NCBI GenBank assembly: GCA_014376655.1
Contig: JACMRC010000143.1
Location: 1-8,895 of the forward strand
From: Mucilaginibacter sp.
GTDB lineage: Bacteria; Bacteroidota; Bacteroidia; Sphingobacteriales; Sphingobacteriaceae
Direction of reading: 5' to 3'
Length of the DNA stretch: 8,895 nt
Numbering within the stretch: the stretch's first letter is position 1; each line of letters opens with the position of its first letter. The position numbers and the translations under genes are program-made. Below, piece by piece: positions 1-4,292 of the stretch. The notes beneath the pieces were generated by a model. It had not been told where the DNA came from. It was given only the letters and a program-made list of their open reading frames with translations, and made no database searches.

Positions 1-1
1 A

Positions 2-559
2 ATCATTCTGAAAAAAGCCATCACAATATCTATTATAAAACTTGATGATGTGGTGCAAGATTTGAACCATATCTTACAGGTAAAAAGTAACATCAATGCA
101 ACTAAAGAAATGGCGAATTTTTCAACCCTGGTTGAAGATATTAAGACCAGTATAATAAATATAGTTACAAGGGATGTCTTGAACATAAAATGTGATTTCT
201 CTACCTTCGAAGAGTTTCTTACCATCAAGTCGTATATGTACAGTATATTTTACAACCTGATATCAAACAGTGTTAAATATTGTCAGCCGGGTATCCCATG
301 CAGCATTCAAATACAAAGCATAATAGTAAAAAACACCTTGCAATTAATATTTACGGATAACGGACTTGGTATTAATATGGAAAAAAAGGGCGACCAGGTT
401 TTTGGCCTTTACAAACGTTTTCATGAAAATACCGAAGGTAAAGGCATGGGTTTGTATATGGTAAAAACGCAGGTAGAGATCCTCGGGGGCAAGATCAGTA
501 TTAAGAGCGAGGAAAACGTGGGTACTGAATTTATTATCGAGTTTATATTAAACAACTAA
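2..559 (+). CDS. Sensor histidine kinase, C-terminal part (5'-truncated by window edge)
   Basis: The frame is open from the first bases of the window and ends with TAA at 557-559, so the gene begins upstream; the GTG at 50 is only the first start-like codon and is internal. What remains is the second half of the dimerisation/phosphotransfer domain (about 2-160, with a 'DLNHILQVK' helix usual after the H-box in Bacteroidota kinases) and a complete HATPase_c domain: N-box 'FYNLISNSVKY' (about 248-280), G1-box 'DNGLGI' (356-373), F-box 'VFGLYKRF' (about 398-421) and G2-box 'GKGMGLYMVK' (437-466). It would bind ATP and autophosphorylate a His that lies outside the window. The sensory part is unseen, so the signal is unknown. 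There is no receiver domain at the C-terminus; it ends straight after the kinase core. It converges on the NUDIX gene, overlapping it by 4 bases. The kinase assignment is secure; the pathway is not. Confidence 0.9.
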   Translation: MILKKAITISIIKLDDVVQDLNHILQVKSNINATKEMANFSTLVEDIKTSIINIVTRDVLNIKCDFSTFEEFLTIKSYMYSIFYNLISNSVKYCQPGIPCSIQIQSIIVKNTLQLIFTDNGLGINMEKKGDQVFGLYKRFHENTEGKGMGLYMVKTQVEILGGKISIKSEENVGTEFIIEFILNN

Positions 560-1140
560 CTCGTTTTCAATCCAAAAATGTCAGGGTAAGCCAAAGCAGC
601 TTTCAAAATAAAGTTAAGCGAGTCGGTTACCCATATTTCGTTATTTATCGCCATTCGCAGCACTTCGGGTGCCGGTAGGGTTATAACCTTTATGTCTTCG
701 GTAGCGTCCAGTTTTTGCACGGCGTTAAACTCGGCATCAAATAATATAAAGCCGTATGTAACCTGTTTTAGCTTGGTAGGGTTATTGGCTATTTTACCTA
801 AAGATATTAACTTATCGGCAGTAGTTTTAATGCCGGTTTCTTCTTCCAGTTCATTTAATGCCGATTCGATAACCGACTTATTCTTCTGCTGCATACCACC
901 GGGCAGTTCCAATAGTATTTCGCCCATACCATGCTTGTATTGTTTTACCAGCACTACTTCGTTGTTTTTGGTTATGGGCAGCACCTGCACCACATCGCCT
1001 AAAGGCGAGAAATAATAATCGTCTATAATATTGCCATTAGCCAGCTTTACAGTATGTTTCAACACCGGGAACCACGGGCTGGGCGATACATCTTCCTCTT
1101 TTATTACTGTCCATTTTTGTATTTTTTTATCTGCCTGCAT
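556..1140 (-). CDS. NUDIX hydrolase (ADP-ribose pyrophosphatase-like), with altered Nudix box
   Basis: A 194-residue protein of the length and layout of the ADP-ribose/nucleoside-diphosphate-sugar pyrophosphatase branch of NUDIX enzymes: an N-terminal strand region (residues 1-45), then 'VVLVKQYKHG' (62-71) and 'LELPGGM' leading into the Nudix box at 82-104. These enzymes use Mg2+ to split X-linked nucleoside diphosphates. The catalytic acidic cluster is kept (E97, E100, E101, then G103), but two consensus positions of GX5EX7REUXEEXGU differ: the first Glu is Lys88 and the Arg is Asn96. Substrate cannot be read from the sequence and the altered box makes prediction less safe. The start is the only ATG giving the full N-terminal region. 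Upstream on the minus strand, TATTTTTA ends 5 bases before the ATG and resembles a TAnnTTTG box. The gene is convergent with the kinase at the left and divergent from the helicase at the right, so it is probably transcribed alone. Confidence 0.9.
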   Translation of the reverse strand: MQADKKIQKWTVIKEEDVSPSPWFPVLKHTVKLANGNIIDDYYFSPLGDVVQVLPITKNNEVVLVKQYKHGMGEILLELPGGMQQKNKSVIESALNELEEETGIKTTADKLISLGKIANNPTKLKQVTYGFILFDAEFNAVQKLDATEDIKVITLPAPEVLRMAINNEIWVTDSLNFILKAALAYPDIFGLKTS

Positions 1141-1145
1141 GGGGC

Positions 1146-1153
1146 TAAAAATA
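1146..1153 (-). promoter_or_regulatory. Possible -7 box of the NUDIX gene
   Basis: On the minus strand this reads TATTTTTA, 7 of 8 matches to the Bacteroidota -7 consensus TAnnTTTG (the fixed final G is A), and it lies 5 bases before the ATG. This is almost the same geometry as the better box in front of the helicase. I see no convincing -33 TTG/TTTG at the expected distance, and the surroundings are AT-rich, so chance is a real possibility. Confidence 0.3.
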
Positions 1154-1300
1154 GGGTTTTAGCTGCATAAAAAACTTTAACATTTAGCTCTTACCGTTTC
1201 CTCGGCAAAAACCCATCTTTCAGATTCTACATTGCAGTGTCTTTTTCAAAACACCCTGCAACGTTTGCAACCGATTTGGCACATTGATAACTCCCCAAAA

Positions 1301-1391
1301 TTACACTATATCACACTGTATCACGCTATATCACATCATTATCACACGAATTCACACTATATCACAGCGTATCACACTATATCACAGTGCT
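1301..1391. repeat. Nine tandem ~10-bp direct repeats, consensus TCACACTATA
   Basis: Nine consecutive units start at 1301, 1311, 1321, 1331, 1342, 1352, 1362, 1372 and 1382; eight are exactly 10 bases and the one at 1331 is 11. Units at 1352 and 1372 are identical to the consensus TCACACTATA; others differ mainly in the last five bases. TCACA (TGTGA on the minus strand) is kept in seven units. The 10-base spacing is not a multiple of three and the block lies in no credible ORF, so it is not coding. One unit per helical turn would put each copy on the same DNA face, which suits cooperative protein binding. It sits in the divergent spacer between the NUDIX and helicase genes. Function is unknown; a slippage-generated satellite is the plain alternative. 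Confidence 0.85.
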
Positions 1392-1484
1392 ATATTTAAC
1401 TTAAGTCGTTGTATATTAATGTATAACATAAAAAAAAGTGTGTTTCCCACTTAATTTGTGCCTGGAAAAGCAGGGCATCGGGCC

Positions 1485-1500
1485 AGTCCGGGATCGGACT
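1485..1500. repeat. Short perfect inverted repeat (AGTCCG-GGAT-CGGACT)
   Basis: Two 6-base arms, perfectly complementary, flank a 4-base loop. No T-run follows on either strand (ATACAAAA on the plus side), so it does not look like an intrinsic terminator. It lies between the decamer array and the helicase promoter region and just downstream, in minus-strand sense, of the candidate promoter at 1504-1534. It may be an operator or an RNA hairpin; it is short enough to be chance. Confidence 0.3.
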
Positions 1501-1503
1501 ATA

Positions 1504-1534
1504 CAAAATTACGCAAAAAAGCACTAAATCGCAA
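1504..1534 (-). promoter_or_regulatory. Candidate Bacteroidota-type promoter reading leftward
   Basis: On the minus strand TTG (1534-1532) is followed after 20 bases by TAATTTTG (1511-1504), which matches TAnnTTTG fully; this spacing is near that of known Bacteroidota -33/-7 pairs. Transcription would start near 1498 and run through the decamer array towards the NUDIX gene, giving a leader of more than 300 bases. A second TAATTTTG on the same strand (1303-1296) abuts the array but has no -33 partner. Both are matches in AT-rich DNA and no transcript is known. Confidence 0.3.
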
Positions 1535-1651
1535 TAAAAACCGGCAATTTGGACAATGAGTTTACAAGGAAACTTATCGCTGTTTAAAAAAATTAAAAGC
1601 GATTTCCCTGTTCCGCACTCACTGTCTTTCGGACTTCCCGACTATAAACCC

Positions 1652-1659
1652 TATCTTTG
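1652..1659 (+). promoter_or_regulatory. -7 promoter box (TATCTTTG) of the DEAD-box helicase
   Basis: TATCTTTG matches TAnnTTTG fully. A TTTCGG at 1627-1632, a weak -33 candidate, lies 19 bases upstream. The box ends only 4 bases before the ATG at 1664, so transcription should begin at or within a few bases of the start codon, giving a leaderless or nearly leaderless mRNA. This also argues against translation from the ATG at 1556, which would lie upstream of the transcript start. Confidence 0.6.
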
Positions 1660-1663
1660 CGCC

Positions 1664-3010
1664 ATGGCAGTAACTTTCGAGGATCTTAAATTTAACCGGC
1701 AAATTTTAAATGCTATTGCTGATGCCGGTTATACCGAGGCTACGCCTGTGCAGCAAAAAGCCATCCCGCCAATAATGAACGGGCAGGACGTAATGGGCAT
1801 AGCGCAAACAGGCACGGGTAAAACCGCAGCTTATGTGTTGCCTATCATCATGCGTCTTAAATATGCGCAAGGCGACCATGCCCGCGCGCTTATCATAGCC
1901 CCAACGCGCGAGCTGGCTATGCAGATAGAAGAAAACGTAAAAGCATATTCTAAATATACCGACCTGCGGATAGTATCTGTTTACGGCGGCCTTGGCCCAA
2001 AAACGCAGATAGAGATTATTAATAAAGGGGTAGATATTATTGTAGCTACCCCGGGCAGGTTTATGGATATTTACCTGGCAGGACACATCGTGACCAAAAC
2101 CTTACAGGTGTTGGTGTTGGACGAGGCAGATAAAATGATGGATATGGGCTTTATGCCCCAAATAAACCGCATACTGGAAGTGGTGCCGGTAAAGCGCCAG
2201 AATTTATTGTTCTCGGCTACCATGTCTGATAAGATCCATGAGTTGTCGGGTAATTTCCTGGAGTTCCCAACAGTTATTGAGGTTACACCAGCAGCTACAC
2301 CGGCACAAACGGTTACGCAAAAGCTATATCATGTGCCAAACATGAAAACCAAGATAAACCTACTGCGCGAGTTGTTAAAAGACGAAGGCGATATTACCAA
2401 GCTGATGGTTTTCTGTAAAACGCGTATCGTTGCAGAGGATGTATATAAATTTTTACTACGCAAATATGGCGAGGGCCAGGTGAAGGTACTGCATGCCAAC
2501 AAAGGGCAAAATACCCGTATTAACTCCATGAACGCGTTTAAGAACGACGAAGTGAAGATATTGGTAGCTACTGATGTGGCATCGCGCGGGATTGATGTGA
2601 GCGACGTGAGCCACGTTATAAACTTTGATGTACCGGTTGTTTTTGAAGATTATGTGCACCGTATTGGCCGCACGGGCAGGGCGCTGCAATCGGGTGTTGC
2701 TATAACGTTTTGTAACCCTACCGAAGAATATTATGTAGGTAAGATTCAAAAACTGATCAAACAAACTATCCCGGTTGAATTGATGCCTGCCGAAGTGTTT
2801 ATTGAAGAAACACCATACGAGGAGCGCCAGGATCAAAACCGCGAGATAGATCTGCAAAAGCGTAAAGAAGACCCTGATTTTAAAGGTGCCTTCCACGAAA
2901 AGAAAACAATGAACCAGCGCAAGAAGTTTGATGCTGTAAGAGCTAAAAAGACAGGTGCCGGTGGCCCGCCAAAAAAAGGTAAGCCAAAGAATTTTAAAAA
3001 GAAGCATTAA
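1664..3010 (+). CDS. DEAD-box ATP-dependent RNA helicase (RhlE-like)
   Basis: A 448-residue protein with all superfamily 2 DEAD-box motifs: Q-motif (F10 with 'TPVQQKAIP', Q30), Walker A 'AQTGTGKT' (47-54), Ia 'PTRELA' (80-85), GG (108-109), 'TPGR' (129-132), DEAD (153-156), SAT (184-186), 'LMVFCKTR' (247-254), 'ATDVASRGID' (302-311) and 'HRIGRTGR' (332-339). The tail is strongly basic and lysine/glycine-rich, as in RhlE-type helicases, and would help bind RNA. It unwinds short RNA duplexes using ATP in the cytoplasm, typically in ribosome assembly, RNA decay or cold adaptation; which applies here cannot be told. I chose the ATG at 1664 because 'MAVTFEDLKF' begins at the point where this family normally begins and a promoter box ends 4 bases upstream; the in-frame ATG at 1556 adds 36 residues that look unlike the family. 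It is followed by a palindromic repeat and is probably monocistronic. Confidence 0.95.
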   Translation: MAVTFEDLKFNRQILNAIADAGYTEATPVQQKAIPPIMNGQDVMGIAQTGTGKTAAYVLPIIMRLKYAQGDHARALIIAPTRELAMQIEENVKAYSKYTDLRIVSVYGGLGPKTQIEIINKGVDIIVATPGRFMDIYLAGHIVTKTLQVLVLDEADKMMDMGFMPQINRILEVVPVKRQNLLFSATMSDKIHELSGNFLEFPTVIEVTPAATPAQTVTQKLYHVPNMKTKINLLRELLKDEGDITKLMVFCKTRIVAEDVYKFLLRKYGEGQVKVLHANKGQNTRINSMNAFKNDEVKILVATDVASRGIDVSDVSHVINFDVPVVFEDYVHRIGRTGRALQSGVAITFCNPTEEYYVGKIQKLIKQTIPVELMPAEVFIEETPYEERQDQNREIDLQKRKEDPDFKGAFHEKKTMNQRKKFDAVRAKKTGAGGPPKKGKPKNFKKKH

Positions 3011-3028
3011 TAAGTAACAAACACGATA

Positions 3029-3143
3029 TGTCATTTCGATACGAGGTACGAGTGAGAAATCTTATACGCCAAGCTATATATAGCGTCTAAGATTTTTTCG
3101 CTACGCTCAAGAGAGAAGTTCTCGCTACCGCTTCGAAATGACA
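3029..3143. repeat. Intergenic palindromic repeat (REP/MITE-like) with TGTCATTTCGA ends
   Basis: The element opens with TGTCATTTCGA (3029-3039) and closes with its perfect complement TCGAAATGACA (3133-3143). Inside lie a second pair of arms, AATCTTATACGC (3058-3069) and GCGTCTAAGATT (3083-3094), complementary at 11 of 12 positions, and imperfect 'GAGAAAT/CTCGCT'-type stretches between. The whole 115 bases could fold into one long imperfect hairpin. I recall similar TGTCATTTCGA-type hairpins scattered between genes in Sphingobacteriaceae and Flavobacteriia genomes, but cannot count copies from one window. It encodes nothing, and lies between the helicase and the three-gene gldC cluster. Confidence 0.8.
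3058..3098 (+). terminator. Terminator-like hairpin inside the palindromic repeat
   Basis: The inner arms (3058-3069 and 3083-3094, 11 of 12 pairs, 13-base loop) are followed immediately by a run of T (3093-3098). This is the form of an intrinsic terminator and lies about 50 bases after the helicase stop codon. The stem is only moderately GC-rich, and the repeat may have been recruited for this role rather than evolved for it. Confidence 0.4.
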
Positions 3144-3165
3144 AACAATAGGATTTAGTATAACA

Positions 3166-3432
3166 ATGAAGATCAGAATAACACCTTTAAATTTTGCCAC
3201 TGCATTTTTCCTTATCCTGTCTGTTTATATCTGGATAAACGGTGCCGCAATTACCGGCATGACATTTACCCACCTGGGCGGTGCAATAAGCCTTATATTT
3301 TTGCTGTTTGCCTTTGTAGTGTCATTTATGGACATAATGTTCCGTAATTTCTTCCCGGAGCTTAAAAAATTATGGCTGATTGAGCTAAGCTTTATAACTT
3401 TGGCCACTATTATATTTTTACTTGTTAAATAA
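3166..3432 (+). CDS. Small membrane protein, three predicted TM helices, function unknown
   Basis: An 88-residue hydrophobic protein that I do not recognise as a named family. Likely membrane helices are about 10-27, 36-56 and 69-87, joined by short loops; the second loop holds the charged stretch 'FRNFFPELKK' (59-68). There is no cleavable signal peptide or lipobox and no catalytic motif. The ATG at 3166 leaves only a few residues before the first helix, which suits a small integral membrane protein. Its stop lies 5 bases before gldC, so the two are almost certainly co-transcribed and possibly translationally coupled. No promoter box is evident in the 22 bases between the upstream palindromic repeat and the start. 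It is real rather than a chance ORF, judging by composition, spacing and operon position. Confidence 0.8.
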   Translation: MKIRITPLNFATAFFLILSVYIWINGAAITGMTFTHLGGAISLIFLLFAFVVSFMDIMFRNFFPELKKLWLIELSFITLATIIFLLVK

Positions 3433-3437
3433 CACCA

Positions 3438-3770
3438 ATGAAAACTGCCGAAATAAAAGTTACCGTACAGCTTGACGAAAATAATGTCCCTGAAAATATT
3501 TTATGGGAGTCGACCGATTCTAAAACTAAAGAGGCTGTGGCTGTAAAATCAATGATGCTTGCGTTTTGGGATCAAAACTATCAAAACGCCCTGCGTATTG
3601 ACCTTTGGACAAAGGATATGCCGGTTGATGAAATGAAGATCTTTTTCTATCAAACCCTGATGACCATGGGCGACAGCTTTTTACGCGCCACCGGCGAAAC
3701 TAATATCATCGAAGACTTACGCGACTATTGCGCACACTTCGCCGAAAAAATGGAGATAGCTAAAAAATAA
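3438..3770 (+). CDS. gldC: Gliding motility protein GldC
   Basis: A 110-residue soluble protein that matches the GldC family over its full length: start 'EIKVTVQLDENNVPENI' (about 5-21), the diagnostic centre 'LRIDLWTKDMPVDEMK' (52-67), 'FYQTLMTMGDSFLRATGE' (69-86) and end 'FAEKMEIAKK'. GldC was found with gldB in Flavobacterium johnsoniae gliding genetics; it has no signal peptide and is thought to act in the cytoplasm, with a helping role rather than being the motor. The family is widespread in Bacteroidota, including species not known to glide, so its presence does not prove gliding here. The usual partner gldB is not in this window. The gene is the middle of a tight cluster, 5 bases after the 3-TM protein and 9 bases before the 4-TM protein. 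Confidence 0.92.
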   Translation: MKTAEIKVTVQLDENNVPENILWESTDSKTKEAVAVKSMMLAFWDQNYQNALRIDLWTKDMPVDEMKIFFYQTLMTMGDSFLRATGETNIIEDLRDYCAHFAEKMEIAKK

Positions 3771-3779
3771 TCAACCCCC

Positions 3780-4187
3780 ATGAGGATACCTTCACTTATC
3801 TCATTTATAGGTTTTGTGCTTTTATTGGCCGGTACCTGGTGCCCGCTGTTACGCCCGTTCCATTTATTTAATATGAATGTTTACGCGCTTAACCAGCCTT
3901 ATGGCCTGGTGCTTTTGCTTACAGCCATAATAGGTATTTTAGGTATAGGCTTAAATAAAATTAAACTGGTGCGTGTGGTGTCGTGGTTGTCATTAGTGTT
4001 GGTGTTGCTACTGTTTGTAGCCGCTTACCTGAAAGTTAACACCAGCTTTAGCTTTATCCCATTCAAATCATTCGCCGGATTTTTAGCCAGCCAAATAAAA
4101 TTTAAATGGGGATGGTACGTATTATTTACCGGTCCGTTATTGGCATTGGTGGGTTCTATGATTAAACTTGCAAAATATTCCAGGTAG
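3780..4187 (+). CDS. Membrane protein with four predicted TM helices, function unknown
   Basis: A 135-residue hydrophobic protein with likely helices at about 5-24, 40-59, 64-84 and 110-130. I do not recognise the family. Both ends are probably on the same side of the membrane; the basic stretch 'NKIKLVR' (59-65) between helices 2 and 3 and the basic C-terminus 'KLAKYSR' suggest both termini are cytoplasmic by the positive-inside rule. A Cys-Pro pair (21-22) follows helix 1 but has no lipobox context. It starts 9 bases after the gldC stop and ends the cluster; a 105-base spacer separates it from the hybrid kinase. A link to gldC is suggested only by gene order. Confidence 0.8.
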   Translation: MRIPSLISFIGFVLLLAGTWCPLLRPFHLFNMNVYALNQPYGLVLLLTAIIGILGIGLNKIKLVRVVSWLSLVLVLLLFVAAYLKVNTSFSFIPFKSFAGFLASQIKFKWGWYVLFTGPLLALVGSMIKLAKYSR

Positions 4188-4262
4188 GAGTATTAAATAT
4201 TCTGCAACAAAAGCTTAATAAATCTGTTTAAAGAACCGTTGCGTAAATGCAAACAAGTTTTT

Positions 4263-4276
4263 TTACATATTTGTAA
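4263..4276 (+). promoter_or_regulatory. Candidate promoter/operator of the kinase-cheR-cheB operon
   Basis: In the 105-base spacer, CATATTTG (4266-4273) matches TAnnTTTG at all but the first base and ends 19 bases before the kinase ATG. It overlaps a perfect 5-base inverted repeat TTACA-TATT-TGTAA (4263-4276). A dimeric regulator bound there would cover the promoter. The nearest TTG (4239-4241) is 24 bases upstream of the box, somewhat too far for a standard -33 element. Suggestive only. Confidence 0.35.
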
Positions 4277-4292
4277 TACCAAACTATCTATA

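Noticed and set aside
692..1015. A 107-residue open frame on the plus strand opposite the NUDIX gene.
   Set aside because: It is Ser/Cys-rich shadow sequence; the minus-strand frame carries a recognisable Nudix fold.
1301..1391. The decamer block as a CRISPR array or as DnaA-box iterons.
   Set aside because: Units are contiguous 10-mers with no spacers, so not CRISPR; TTATCACAC at 1339-1347 matches the DnaA box TTATCCACA only over its first five bases, and there is no dnaA or rep gene nearby.
1433..1452. Hairpin AAGTG...CACTT (1436-1452) beside an A-run, readable as a terminator on the minus strand.
   Set aside because: The stem is only five pairs with two G-C pairs and no gene ends there in that orientation; probably chance.
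1556..1663. N-terminal extension of the DEAD-box helicase from the ATG at 1556 (36 extra residues).
   Set aside because: The extra residues do not resemble the family's start, and a full-match TATCTTTG box at 1652-1659 puts the likely transcript start downstream of that ATG.
2456..3034. A 192-residue open frame on the minus strand.
   Set aside because: It lies opposite the helicase coding sequence and its translation has no domain or composition suggesting a real protein; it is a shadow frame, as are other opposite-strand frames at 1706-2086, 5420-5845 and 5867-6595.
4239..4292. Upstream TTG start for the hybrid kinase (18 extra residues).
   Set aside because: It is a weak start codon in the presumed promoter region; the ATG at 4293 gives a normal short N-terminus before the first membrane helix.
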